A DNA stretch of 64,000 nucleotides from Flavobacterium paronense (GCF_030409795.1 NZ_JAUFQN010000019.1:1240001-1304000), one strand, 5' to 3'. Positions 44,394 to 52,668 are shown, counted from the stretch's first letter. The notes: generated by a model not told the origin, from the letters alone. Program-made: numbers and translations.

Positions 44394-44426
44394 CTAAATA
44401 AATAGAATTAAAATCTATTTATTTAG
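44394..44426. promoter_or_regulatory. 12-bp perfect palindrome upstream of the ccsBA promoter
   Basis: CTAAATAAATAG at 44394-44405 and CTATTTATTTAG at 44415-44426 form a perfect inverted repeat with a 9-base spacer. It ends two bases before the -7 box. A regulator bound here would control access of RNA polymerase. No regulator gene lies next to it. Confidence 0.5.
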
Positions 44427-44428
44427 GT

Positions 44429-44436
44429 TACTTTTG
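44429..44436 (+). promoter_or_regulatory. -7 promoter box of ccsBA
   Basis: TACTTTTG matches TAnnTTTG exactly. No TTG lies at the best spacing, but the box is 31 bases before the chosen start codon at 44467, so transcripts would begin just before it. Confidence 0.55.
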
Positions 44437-44466
44437 TACGACTTTTTTAAAAAATTATTCCAACTC

Positions 44467-47400
44467 ATGGAAAAGAAAATATACTCAATTTTATTCTCTA
44501 CACGTTTAATGGCTATTTTGTTTCTCGGTTTTGCTGTAGCAATGGCAGCAGGAACATTTATCGAAAGTAAATACAACACAGATACAGCCAGAATTTTAGT
44601 TTATAACTCCTGGTGGTTCGAAGCAATCATGTTATTTTTTGTGATTAATTTCATTGGAAATATCAAGCGTTACCAATTGTACAAAAAAGAAAAATGGGCA
44701 ACTTTAGTATTACATTTATCTTGGATATTTATCATTTCCGGAGCATTTATTACAAGATACATAAGTTATGAGGGTATGATGCCTATTCGGGAAGGAGCAA
44801 CGTCTAATCAATTTTATTCTGATAAAAATTATCTAACTGTTTTTGTTGATGGTATTTATGATGGAAAAATGATGCGCCGTGTTTTTGAAAAGCCTTTGTT
44901 GCTTTCTCCAGTTACCAACAACCATTTTTCTATTGCTGAAAAGTTTGATAAAATTCCATTTGAACTCGAGTATAAAAACTTTGTGTTAGATGCTAAAGAA
45001 ACTATTAAAGAATCAGCTATAGGCAATGTTTATTTGAAGTTAGTTGAATCGGGTGGAGGAACTCGGCACGAACACATGCTCAAAGAAGGCGAAATTCAAG
45101 ACATTCATAACGTGTTGTTTGCTTTGAATAAACCAACCAAAGGAGCGATTAATATTGATACAAAAACCAATACTATTTCTTCACCGTTTGATGGACAATT
45201 CATGCGAATGGCGGACAAGTTGCAAGGAAAAGTAACAAAGGATTCTGTTCAGCCTTTAATGTATCGTTCGTTGTATAATGTTGGTGGCGCCCAATTTGTA
45301 ATTCCCGATCAGCCTAAAAAAGGATTTAAAACCTATGAAGCCAGCGGTAATTTTAAAGCCAAAAATGGAGACGATGCCATCACATTACTAATTAAAACCG
45401 AAGGTAAAGAGCAAGAAGTTACACTAGTTGGTTCAAAAGGAAAACAAGGCGAACCAAAGGTTGTAAAGCTTGGTCAACTGGAGTTTACGCTGACTTTTGG
45501 CAGTAAAGTATACACTTTGCCCTTTAGTTTAAAACTGAATGATTTTGTGGCATTGAAATATCCAGGAACAGAGAAAAGCTTTTCTTCTTTCGAGAGCAAA
45601 GTTACGGTTAAGGATTCAACCAAAAAGTATGATGCCCAAATATACATGAATCATATTTTGGATCATAAAGGATTTCGTTTCTTCCAAGCCTCTTTTGACC
45701 CTGATGAAAAAGGAACGGTGCTTTCTGTCAATCATGATTTTTGGGGAACAACAATTACATACATTGGTTATTTCATGTTGTTCTTTTGCATGATGGCTAT
45801 ACTGTTTGTGAAAAATTCTCGGTTTTCTGATTTGAAACGAAAACTAGATAATGTAAAAACGAAAAAAGAAAAACTATTATCTATACTAATTCTGTTGATT
45901 TCCTTGAATGGATTGGCTCAAAATCACGGGAATCATACTAAGTTGCCTTCAGAAAAGCAGATAGATTCTGTTCTGAACAAATACAAGGTTTCCGAAAAAC
46001 ATGCGGCTCAGTTTGGCCGATTGATTATACAGGATGATGGCGGAAGAATGAAACCTATCAACACGTTTTCTTCTGAATTGTTAAGGAAAGTGAGTCACAA
46101 TGACCGATATAACGAAATGAATTCCGATCAGGCATTTATCTCGATGACGCAGTTTCCATCTGTTTGGTTTGAAATTCCATTGATATATATCAAAAGTGGT
46201 AATGACAGTATTCGAAAAATTTTAGGAATTAAACAAGATGCTAAATACGCCACCTTCCGTTCTTGTTTTGATGACAGGGGAAATTATAAATTATCTCCTT
46301 ATTTAGATGATGCATATAAAGCGGCGAATCCAAATCAGTTTGAAAAAGACTTTATAGAAACCGACAAAAAAGTCAATTTGTTAAATGCGGCATTAAGCGG
46401 GAAAATATTAAGGATATTCCCAATTCCAAATGATGCCAATAATAAATGGGTGTCTTTTTTAGAAGCCAGTCATCCAACGGGAACTGCTTTAGACACAATA
46501 AAAAATGCATTGCCTGTCTATCTTGATGCTTTGTTGAAAGCGACACAGAGCAATAATTACACGATGGCAAATACGTATTTGGTGGGTATGGAAAACTACC
46601 AAAAGAAGTATGGAAAAGCCGTTCGTCCATCAGATAAAAAGATAGATTATGAGATATTGTATAACAAATACGATGTACTCCAAAAATTGCCTTATTGGTA
46701 TTTGACAGCATCAGCTCTGATGTTTTTGTTTATCATAATTGACATTTTTAAAGAAAGAAAATGGGTGACAATTACAGGTAATGGTTTGCACGTATTAATC
46801 GGATTGTTATTCACTTTGCATACGGTAGCATTAATTTTTCGCTGGTATATTTCAGGCCATGCACCTTGGAGTAATGCTTACGAAGCCATTGTATATGTAG
46901 CTTGGTCAACGATGTTCTTCGGATTGGCATTTGCTTGGAAATTGAAACCTGCTTTTTCACTCAAATTTCTGTTTTCATTAGTTTTCGGAATTTATTATAA
47001 AAGCACTTCTAAACTAACGGTTGCTGCCTGCGCTTTTGTATCGGCAATGATATTAACAGCAGCTTATGCGAACTGGATTGATCCCCAAATTGCGAATTTG
47101 CAACCTGTGTTAAATTCGTATTGGTTAATGATTCACGTAGCAGTTATTGTGGCGAGCTATGGACCATTTGCGTTAGGAATGATATTAGGTTTTGTATCCT
47201 TATTATTGATGCTTTTCACTACCGAAAAGAATAAAGCAATAATGGAACTAAACATCAAAGAAATGACTTATATCAACGAGATGGCTTTAACAGTTGGTCT
47301 AGTAATGTTAACTATCGGAAACTTCCTTGGCGGTCAATGGGCCAATGAAAGTTGGGGAAGATACTGGGGTTGGGATCCAAAAGAGACTTGGGCATTAATC

Positions 47401-47664
47401 AGTATTATGGTGTATGCTTTTGTAATTCATGCTCGTTTTGTTCCTTCTTTGCGCAATAAATGGATATTTAACTTAATGGCTATGTATGCATTTGTATCGA
47501 TTTTGTTCACTTATTATGGTGTGAATTTCCATTTGGTAGGTTTGCATTCGTATGCTAGTGGAGAAGCAAAATCATTAAGCTGGATATGGCAAACGATTGG
47601 AGGAATATCATTGATAGGCTTGTTAACGTATCCTAAATACAGAAAGTTTTATAAGAAGAAGTAG
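44467..47664 (+). CDS. ccsBA: Fused ResB-CcsA cytochrome c biogenesis protein
   Basis: ATG 44467 is used because a -7 box sits at 44429-44436. The TTG at 44434 falls in the promoter. The 1065-residue protein has a ResB-like N-terminal half (about 1-480, with membrane segments near 10, 45, 80 and 440) and a CcsA-like C-terminal half (about 700-1060) with the haem-handling motif WGRYWGWDPKETW preceded by NESWG. Both halves and fusion order are as in Bacteroidota CcsBA, which carries haem across the membrane and attaches it to CxxCH proteins. Between the halves is a long soluble part (about 490-700) that is normal for this group. Confidence 0.93.
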   Translation: MEKKIYSILFSTRLMAILFLGFAVAMAAGTFIESKYNTDTARILVYNSWWFEAIMLFFVINFIGNIKRYQLYKKEKWATLVLHLSWIFIISGAFITRYISYEGMMPIREGATSNQFYSDKNYLTVFVDGIYDGKMMRRVFEKPLLLSPVTNNHFSIAEKFDKIPFELEYKNFVLDAKETIKESAIGNVYLKLVESGGGTRHEHMLKEGEIQDIHNVLFALNKPTKGAINIDTKTNTISSPFDGQFMRMADKLQGKVTKDSVQPLMYRSLYNVGGAQFVIPDQPKKGFKTYEASGNFKAKNGDDAITLLIKTEGKEQEVTLVGSKGKQGEPKVVKLGQLEFTLTFGSKVYTLPFSLKLNDFVALKYPGTEKSFSSFESKVTVKDSTKKYDAQIYMNHILDHKGFRFFQASFDPDEKGTVLSVNHDFWGTTITYIGYFMLFFCMMAILFVKNSRFSDLKRKLDNVKTKKEKLLSILILLISLNGLAQNHGNHTKLPSEKQIDSVLNKYKVSEKHAAQFGRLIIQDDGGRMKPINTFSSELLRKVSHNDRYNEMNSDQAFISMTQFPSVWFEIPLIYIKSGNDSIRKILGIKQDAKYATFRSCFDDRGNYKLSPYLDDAYKAANPNQFEKDFIETDKKVNLLNAALSGKILRIFPIPNDANNKWVSFLEASHPTGTALDTIKNALPVYLDALLKATQSNNYTMANTYLVGMENYQKKYGKAVRPSDKKIDYEILYNKYDVLQKLPYWYLTASALMFLFIIIDIFKERKWVTITGNGLHVLIGLLFTLHTVALIFRWYISGHAPWSNAYEAIVYVAWSTMFFGLAFAWKLKPAFSLKFLFSLVFGIYYKSTSKLTVAACAFVSAMILTAAYANWIDPQIANLQPVLNSYWLMIHVAVIVASYGPFALGMILGFVSLLLMLFTTEKNKAIMELNIKEMTYINEMALTVGLVMLTIGNFLGGQWANESWGRYWGWDPKETWALISIMVYAFVIHARFVPSLRNKWIFNLMAMYAFVSILFTYYGVNFHLVGLHSYASGEAKSLSWIWQTIGGISLIGLLTYPKYRKFYKKK

Positions 47665-47681
47665 CTTTTAAATTTCTCTAC

Positions 47682-47713
47682 AAAAAGGTTCAGCTTTTGA
47701 GTTGAACCTTTTT
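47682..47713. terminator. Bidirectional terminator between ccsBA and the LuxR gene
   Basis: An 11-bp stem (AAAAAGGTTCA with TGAACCTTTTT) and loop are followed by a T run, between the convergent genes. Confidence 0.88.
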
Positions 47714-47749
47714 TTATTGAGTTTAATTTAGAAATATAGAATTTGTAAT

Positions 47750-48559
47750 TTAAATCATCCCTGTCATTTTTGCCATTTGAACTAAGGCCGTGGTATCTCT
47801 CACGCCCAATTTATCAATCATCTTGCTTCTATGATTACCAACAGTATTTACGCTGATAAATAATTTTTCAGCTATTTCTTTGGTATCATTATCATCTGCT
47901 ATTAGTTTTAAAATCTCTTTTTCCCTTACAGACAATAAATCTTTATTGGAGTGTAGTTTGTCCTGGGAATGAAAAGTGTGAACATATTCGCTGTTTTCAC
48001 CATGTGAAATGCGTATCCAATAATACCTGAAATTCTTTTTAAAAAGGTGATTAATGTTTTGCACATAATTAAAAGTGTAATTGAATTTTCTGCTTTCATC
48101 GTAATGAATCGGAGAACCTTTAGAAAAAAGACAAATTGGTTTATCATCCAGTAGCCTGTATCTTATGCCGCAGTGAAATATTTGTATATTCGTTCTTTGT
48201 TCAAAAGGAATTTCCTCTAGCACACCAGTGAACCACTTTACGGAATCGGTAAAAAAAGTCAAGTAATCTTTTTCAAGCAGACTCATAATCTGAATCATTC
48301 TCTCAGCTTGAGAGACTTCCGGAAGCTCACCCCAAAATTCTTTTTCACCAACTTCTAAAACAGGAGTGTAATTAAGGTGGTCAAATATCCCAATGACAGC
48401 ATCAGTACCTTTTATTCCGTTAAGTAGCAGATTTGCTTCTTCTCTAAATCGTTCTACTTCTCCAATGGTATTGTCGATAAAAAAAGAGGATGACATGGCA
48501 ACAATCTTTTTATACAGAAAATCCGCATCCTTCATCTTTCTCAAACTATTTTCCTGCAT
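47750..48559 (-). CDS. LuxR-type helix-turn-helix regulator
   Basis: The 269-residue protein has a C-terminal LuxR HTH (about 207-268: LLSVREKEILKLIADDNDTKEIAEKLFISVNTVGNHRSKMIDKLGV), the standard DNA-binding domain. The first 200 residues are not a receiver domain (no DD/D/K pattern) and resemble PAS-like or ligand-sensing N-domains, without clear motifs. It is divergent from the following ECF sigma gene, so it may regulate it. The intergenic region holds a perfect palindrome. Confidence 0.85.
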   Translation of the reverse strand: MQENSLRKMKDADFLYKKIVAMSSSFFIDNTIGEVERFREEANLLLNGIKGTDAVIGIFDHLNYTPVLEVGEKEFWGELPEVSQAERMIQIMSLLEKDYLTFFTDSVKWFTGVLEEIPFEQRTNIQIFHCGIRYRLLDDKPICLFSKGSPIHYDESRKFNYTFNYVQNINHLFKKNFRYYWIRISHGENSEYVHTFHSQDKLHSNKDLLSVREKEILKLIADDNDTKEIAEKLFISVNTVGNHRSKMIDKLGVRDTTALVQMAKMTGMI

Positions 48560-48718
48560 ATCTTTTTAGTATGTTTTATTCCTTGTTTTCCAATATTTTA
48601 TCACTGCAAATATAATTTGGAAACTGAAATGCTTTTATAAAATGCTAATGTAGTGGATTTTATCTTTTTCAAATAAAATTACCATCAAAAAATGATGATT
48701 ATCACTATTTCCAGTGCT

Positions 48719-48734
48719 ACTAGCTAAAGCTAGT
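48719..48734. promoter_or_regulatory. Perfect palindrome upstream of the ECF sigma gene
   Basis: ACTAGCT-AA-AGCTAGT is a perfect 7-bp inverted repeat 48 bases before the sigma start, in the divergent space between the LuxR gene and the sigma gene. It may be an operator for either gene. Confidence 0.4.
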
Positions 48735-48781
48735 TTTACTCTATAAAACAGAGCAAGCAAAATAAGCAAAATAGTAGCATT

Positions 48782-49402
48782 ATGATAGCAACAACTACTT
48801 ATTCTAAACGGCAAGTTATACAAATATTCAGTAGCAACAATGCTAATTTTTTTAATCCAAATAATGATATTGATTCATTAGTAAAACTGGTTCAATCCAA
48901 AAGCGAAAGAGGCTTCCACACTTTATATAATAAATATTGTGGAGCACTTTATGGAGTGATTATAAAACTAGTAAAACGAAACGATGTAGCTGATGATTTA
49001 TTACAAGATTCTTTTGTGAAAATATGGAAAAACATTGAAAGTTTTGACAGATCTAAAGGAACTTTATATACGTGGATGTTGAATATTGCCAGAAACCAAG
49101 CTATAGATTACCTTCGTTCATCAAATTATCGAAATCAAATGCAACAGGTAGAAATGGATTTGATTTCTTATAGTATTGATAATATTGGAAATGCAACTTC
49201 AAACTGCTGTCCAGTTGAATATGAAGATTTTAAAAATAAGGCCTTGCAATTGGATTCAAAATATACCGAAGTGATTGATTTAATTTACTTTTATGGTTGG
49301 ACGCAGGAACAAACTGCCGAAATTCTAAAGCTGCCTTTAGGAACTATTAAAACCCGAGCGAGAAAAGGACTTAGTTTGCTTAAAGTTTTGTATTTGCAAT
49401 GA
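48782..49402 (+). CDS. ECF-type RNA polymerase sigma factor (second pair)
   Basis: The 206-residue protein has a low-complexity N-terminal tail of about 35 residues, then region 2 (about 43-110: FHTLYNKYCGALYGVI ... DDLLQDSFVKIWKNIESFDRSKGTLYTWMLNIARNQAIDYLR) and region 4 (about 160-203: YTEVIDLIYFYGWTQEQTAEILKLPLGTIKTRARKGLSLLK). Region 4 is of the SigK/RskA-partner type. A short anti-sigma-like gene follows 81 bases downstream. The region is close to but convergent with the other sigma/anti-sigma pair. Confidence 0.92.
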   Translation: MIATTTYSKRQVIQIFSSNNANFFNPNNDIDSLVKLVQSKSERGFHTLYNKYCGALYGVIIKLVKRNDVADDLLQDSFVKIWKNIESFDRSKGTLYTWMLNIARNQAIDYLRSSNYRNQMQQVEMDLISYSIDNIGNATSNCCPVEYEDFKNKALQLDSKYTEVIDLIYFYGWTQEQTAEILKLPLGTIKTRARKGLSLLKVLYLQ

Positions 49403-49483
49403 AACAGTAAAGCCCTTTAACATAATTATTTTAACAACTATTTTATAGTTTACCCAAACTACTTAAATAATATACATAAACAA

Positions 49484-49726
49484 ATGAATATAGGTGACTA
49501 TATCACAAGCGGGATACTACAAGATTATTGCCTTGGGGTGCTTACCGTTGAGGAAGAAAAAAAAGTAGAAACCATGTGTAATAATTATCCGGCGGTTGCC
49601 AATGAACTTCTCTTGTTGCGACAATCGCTTGAAAAATATGCTGACAATGAAAGTATTTGGCGGCGGGATGAATTACGAATCAAAATCTGGCAAGCCGTAA
49701 AAAAAATATGGGAAGAAAAGTCTTAG
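49484..49726 (+). CDS. Short anti-sigma-factor-like protein without membrane segment (80 aa)
   Basis: The 80-residue protein starts MNIGDYITSGILQDYCLGVLTVEEEKKVETM, which matches the N-terminal (anti-sigma) domain of the 262-residue protein next door (STTELLNSGDLELYVFGILNESETNQI). It stops at KKIWEEKS, just where a membrane span would follow in full-length RskA-type proteins. No transmembrane or C-terminal part was found downstream before the next palindrome, in any frame. It is either a naturally short soluble anti-sigma factor or a truncated copy. Confidence 0.65.
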   Translation: MNIGDYITSGILQDYCLGVLTVEEEKKVETMCNNYPAVANELLLLRQSLEKYADNESIWRRDELRIKIWQAVKKIWEEKS

Positions 49727-49757
49727 AACTAGATAAATAATTAGCTGTTGTATAGTA

Positions 49758-49790
49758 ATCTTTGTCAAAGTTTCAAACTTTGACAAAGAT
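49758..49790. terminator. Perfect 16-bp palindrome between convergent operons
   Basis: Arms 49758-49773 and 49775-49790 pair perfectly around one central base, between the convergent second anti-sigma gene and the end of the first anti-sigma gene. It lacks a T run on the plus side but has a TTAAAAAAA stretch after it. It can serve as a bidirectional terminator. From memory, closely similar palindromes are repeated in other flavobacterial spacers. Confidence 0.55.
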
Positions 49791-49850
49791 GTTAAAAAAA
49801 GATACTATTAAAATGAAAACACCATTTTGTTCCCTTTATAAATAATTTAG

Positions 49851-50639
49851 TTACACTTTCCCTAAAGTATACAATTGTTCCATTGTTGGCGATTTACTTC
49901 CGCCAGCAGGTTCTAATGTTATGCCAAAAGCTTCCGCACCACTAGTTTTATCTACAGCAAAGATTTTGCTTTCATTCGCTTGAAAATTAGATAAAAGTCC
50001 GATACTTGTTGGTGTTAATTGCGGTTGCAGTTTCAAAGACCAAATTTGGTATACTTTTCCTTCTGGTGGCTTTGGCAATCCGCTGGCATCTACATAAACC
50101 ACTTGGGTTTGTTTGTTCCAGTAGATTTTTGCTTTAGCAGTTGGAGCTGCAGCTTGTCCACCAAGTGAAACAACTGTATTGGTTTCATCTCTAACAACGC
50201 CCAAAATAGTTTGTGTTTCTTTATTTTTTAATTCTAAATCAACCACAGATTCTTCTAGTTTTGATTTCTGAACTTCAATAGTTTTGATTTGGTTTTTAGT
50301 AACATTTAATTTAGAATATTGAAAACCAATACCAACTAATAATGCTACAGAAGCAGCCCAACCTATATATTGAGATTTATTATTTTTTGGTTTCATTTTA
50401 ATTACTTTACGCTTTTTTAAGCCTAAATTGTATTTAATTTTCTCATACACGTCCGAAGAAATAATTGGCGAAAAGCTACTCGATAACGCTAGAACACTGT
50501 GCTCAATCGAGATGATTTCTTTTTTTATATCCTTATCTTTTATAGATAATTCGGCAATTTGATTTGTCTCACTTTCGTTTAAGATGCCAAAAACATAAAG
50601 CTCCAAATCTCCTGAATTTAATAGTTCTGTTGTACTCAT
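49851..50639 (-). CDS. RskA-type anti-sigma factor
   Basis: The 262-residue protein has an N-terminal sigma-binding domain (1-85), a basic stretch KKRKVIKMKPKNNKSQ and one membrane segment (about 95-110: IGWAASVALLVGIGF). A periplasmic part follows, with a coiled stretch (LNVTKNQIKTIEVQKSKLEESVVDL) and the C-terminal RskA domain, with KIYWNKQTQVVYVDASGLPKPPEGKVYQIWSLK and FGITLEPAGGS. It should hold the ECF sigma factor inactive until a surface signal triggers its cleavage. Its start codon overlaps the sigma stop by one base, so they are translated together. Confidence 0.9.
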   Translation of the reverse strand: MSTTELLNSGDLELYVFGILNESETNQIAELSIKDKDIKKEIISIEHSVLALSSSFSPIISSDVYEKIKYNLGLKKRKVIKMKPKNNKSQYIGWAASVALLVGIGFQYSKLNVTKNQIKTIEVQKSKLEESVVDLELKNKETQTILGVVRDETNTVVSLGGQAAAPTAKAKIYWNKQTQVVYVDASGLPKPPEGKVYQIWSLKLQPQLTPTSIGLLSNFQANESKIFAVDKTSGAEAFGITLEPAGGSKSPTMEQLYTLGKV

Positions 50640-51169
50640 TATACTTTTAAATAAGTTCTTAAATCATTAATACACGTTCTGTTTTGTGTTTTGACAGTGC
50701 CAAGCGGAATTTCGAGTTCCTCCGAAGCTTCTTGCTGTGTAAATCCCTGAAAGAATAATAATTCTATCAATTGAATACATTTTGGTTTTAGCTTAGCTAC
50801 AAATTCTCGCATCCCAATAGTATCAATCCTATTGATTAATTTGTTACTGTCATCAAGCAGATGTACGAAATTATCAGCCGATAGGTTTTGTTTGCTATTG
50901 TTAAATCCTTTAGAACGTAATTTATCTATGGATGTATTTCTAGCTATATTAAGCATCCAGGTGTATAATCTTCCTTTGCTCTCATTATAGGTTTCAATGT
51001 TTTTCCAGATTTTTACAAATACCTCTTGTAAAACATCTTCGGCATCTTCGGTTTCTTTTAACAGATTTGAAATTACCGAAAATAAACTTTTCGAATACAT
51101 ATCATATAATATAGTAAAGGCTCGTTCATCCTTCTTTAGGATCAACGGAATTAATTCTTCTTGCGACAT
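50639..51169 (-). CDS. ECF-type RNA polymerase sigma factor
   Basis: The 176-residue protein has region 2 (FTILYDMYSKSLFSVISNLLKETEDAEDVLQEVFVKIWKNIETYNESKGRLYTWMLNIARNTSIDKLRSK) and region 4 (LKPKCIQLIELLFFQGFTQQEASEELEIPLGTVKTQNRTCINDLR). It is paired with an RskA-type anti-sigma factor by a one-base overlap. It is divergent from the DUF4331/TPR/TonB operon. Its promoter holds CCAA-N12-TTCGTATAT, the same motif as the operon's promoter. It is therefore likely to activate both. Confidence 0.93.
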   Translation of the reverse strand: MSQEELIPLILKKDERAFTILYDMYSKSLFSVISNLLKETEDAEDVLQEVFVKIWKNIETYNESKGRLYTWMLNIARNTSIDKLRSKGFNNSKQNLSADNFVHLLDDSNKLINRIDTIGMREFVAKLKPKCIQLIELLFFQGFTQQEASEELEIPLGTVKTQNRTCINDLRTYLKV

Positions 51170-51199
51170 TTTGTTTTGTTTTTGTTGTTATATATGAAC

Positions 51200-51224
51200 A
51201 TATACGAAGTAAAATAATTATTGG
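51200..51224 (-). promoter_or_regulatory. ECF-type promoter of the sigma gene
   Basis: On the minus strand CCAA (51221-51224), 12 bases, then TTCGTATAT (51200-51208), 30 bases before the sigma start codon. The same bipartite motif with the same spacing is present in the divergent operon's promoter at 51329-51353. This is the best evidence for autoregulation by this sigma factor. Confidence 0.7.
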
Positions 51225-51328
51225 TTTTATAAATGTAATTTTTTTTTAAAATAAAATAACGTTTAAATTAAATTTATTTTAACCATATGAAATTCAACAT
51301 TTTAAAAAATAGTTTTCATTTTTAAAAT

Positions 51329-51353
51329 CCAAACAAAATCTATTTTCGTATAT
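51329..51353 (+). promoter_or_regulatory. ECF-type promoter of the DUF4331/TPR/TonB operon
   Basis: CCAA (51329-51332), 12 bases, then TTCGTATAT (51345-51353), 29 bases before the start codon. It matches the sigma gene's own promoter base for base in both boxes and in spacing. It does not fit the housekeeping TAnnTTTG form. Confidence 0.7.
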
Positions 51354-51382
51354 CCTTTTTTAACTCATTTAAATTTAAAACA

Positions 51383-52033
51383 ATGAAAAAAACAAAACTT
51401 TATGTAGGTCTGTCGTTAGTAGCGATTTCAGGTCTGGTTTTTATGGCAGCGGATCACGCAGATGCTCCAGCTGTAACAGGTAATGCCAATGACATTACGG
51501 ATGTCTATGCTTTTCAAGGGCAAGATACTAACAACATGGTGTTTGTAGTAAACACGCAAGGTTTACTTTCTCCAAGTGCAACCGCTACGGCAGCATTTAG
51601 TGAAAACGTAATGACCGAAATCAACATTGACAACAATGGTGATAATGTAGAAGACTTGGTTATCCAAGCTATTAGAAAAGGGGATAGCATGTACTTTTTT
51701 GGACCAGTTGCTCCAGGAACAACAGGTGTTACAAGTACCGTTAAAACAAATGCTGAAGCGGGTAAAGTAAAAATTTCTACTTACGGAAACGCACCAATTA
51801 CTGCAACACAAAACGGAATGAAATTTTTTGCCGGACCAAGAGATGATCCTTTCTTTTTTGATTTAGGACAATTCAAACACATTCTTGCCGGTGAAGCTTC
51901 AAGTTTCAATAATCCGGGTACAGATACTTTTGCCAGAACAAATGTGCTTTCTACCATTATTGAATTGCCAAAATCAATGTTGGGTTCTTCTTCTACAATT
52001 AATATTTGGGCAGAAACAAAACAAAAACAATAA
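51383..52033 (+). CDS. DUF4331-family exported protein, N-terminal type
   Basis: The 216-residue protein has a signal peptide or membrane anchor (1-22) and then DHADAPAVTGNANDITDVYAFQGQDTNNMVFVVNTQG, which follows the N-terminal pattern of DUF4331 (SHREAP...DPxADxTDxYAF). It ends near residue 216, while a full DUF4331 domain is about 450 residues. The missing C-terminal part resembles the next gene's product. Expected location is periplasm or surface. It is the first gene of an operon with DUF4331-b, TPR lipoprotein and TonB receptor genes. Confidence 0.82.
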   Translation: MKKTKLYVGLSLVAISGLVFMAADHADAPAVTGNANDITDVYAFQGQDTNNMVFVVNTQGLLSPSATATAAFSENVMTEINIDNNGDNVEDLVIQAIRKGDSMYFFGPVAPGTTGVTSTVKTNAEAGKVKISTYGNAPITATQNGMKFFAGPRDDPFFFDLGQFKHILAGEASSFNNPGTDTFARTNVLSTIIELPKSMLGSSSTINIWAETKQKQ

Positions 52034-52058
52034 GTAAAACATAGTAAAATAGAAAAAA

Positions 52059-52598
52059 ATGAAAACAAGTAAATTTAAAATAATAGCATTGTCACTTATC
52101 GGAGTTACATCAATGCTTGTAAGTTGTAGTAACGATGATAATTCATCTCCTAGTTTTGCTGGAAGTTATGTACAACAAGATCAAATGGCACGTCCGGCAA
52201 TAAACACCGTTTTTATTGCACCGGGAGCAACCAAAGATGCATTTAATGCTGCCATTCCTTCAACAATGGGTGCTGCGTATCAAAGTGTTTTTCAATCCAG
52301 ATTATTGGCTTTAAATGCTGGTTATACAACCAATGCCTTAGGTCAAACAGCAGCTCAATTAACAGGTCTGTTAGCTACAGATGTACTAAACGTTAGTAAA
52401 GTGGCACCAACAACTTTCTTTGATGGTACAAACGTATTAACAGGAAGAGCTTTAGCAGATGACGTTATAGATGTAGAATTATTGTTAATTTTTGGTGGCC
52501 CAACAGGTGCTTCAAACCCAGGATTAACTTCAGATCATGTTAATGCAAATGATAAAGCATTTTCTACTTCATTTCCTTATTTAGCTTCGGCTTGGTAA
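52059..52598 (+). CDS. DUF4331-family lipoprotein, C-terminal type
   Basis: The 179-residue protein has a lipoprotein signal (lipobox VSC, Cys 23). Its body has RPAINTVFIAPGATKDAFNAAIPS and the late GRALADDVIDVELLLIFGGPTG, both typical of the C-terminal half of DUF4331 proteins (RMGRPLxNEV and GRxLxDDVID). It therefore seems to be the second half of a DUF4331 pair encoded as two proteins. Only 25 bases separate the two genes. A perfect hairpin follows. Confidence 0.82.
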   Translation: MKTSKFKIIALSLIGVTSMLVSCSNDDNSSPSFAGSYVQQDQMARPAINTVFIAPGATKDAFNAAIPSTMGAAYQSVFQSRLLALNAGYTTNALGQTAAQLTGLLATDVLNVSKVAPTTFFDGTNVLTGRALADDVIDVELLLIFGGPTGASNPGLTSDHVNANDKAFSTSFPYLASAW

Positions 52599-52607
52599 AA
52601 TTATTGC

Positions 52608-52638
52608 AATCAGAGCGCAAACTAATTGCGCTCTGATT
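52608..52638 (+). terminator. Intercistronic hairpin after the DUF4331 pair
   Basis: A perfect 13-bp stem (52608-52620 with 52626-52638) and a 5-base loop lie ten bases after the second DUF4331 gene. It has no strong T run, so partial termination or 3' protection of the upstream mRNA is more likely than full termination, as the TPR gene starts 31 bases on. Confidence 0.6.
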
Positions 52639-52668
52639 TATAAAACAACAAAACAAAAACAACAAAAC

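Noticed and set aside
49727..49850. Lost C-terminal half of the 80-residue anti-sigma factor in another frame
   Set aside because: The remaining 125 bases hold a palindrome and AT-rich DNA with no hydrophobic frame long enough for a membrane span and RskA domain.
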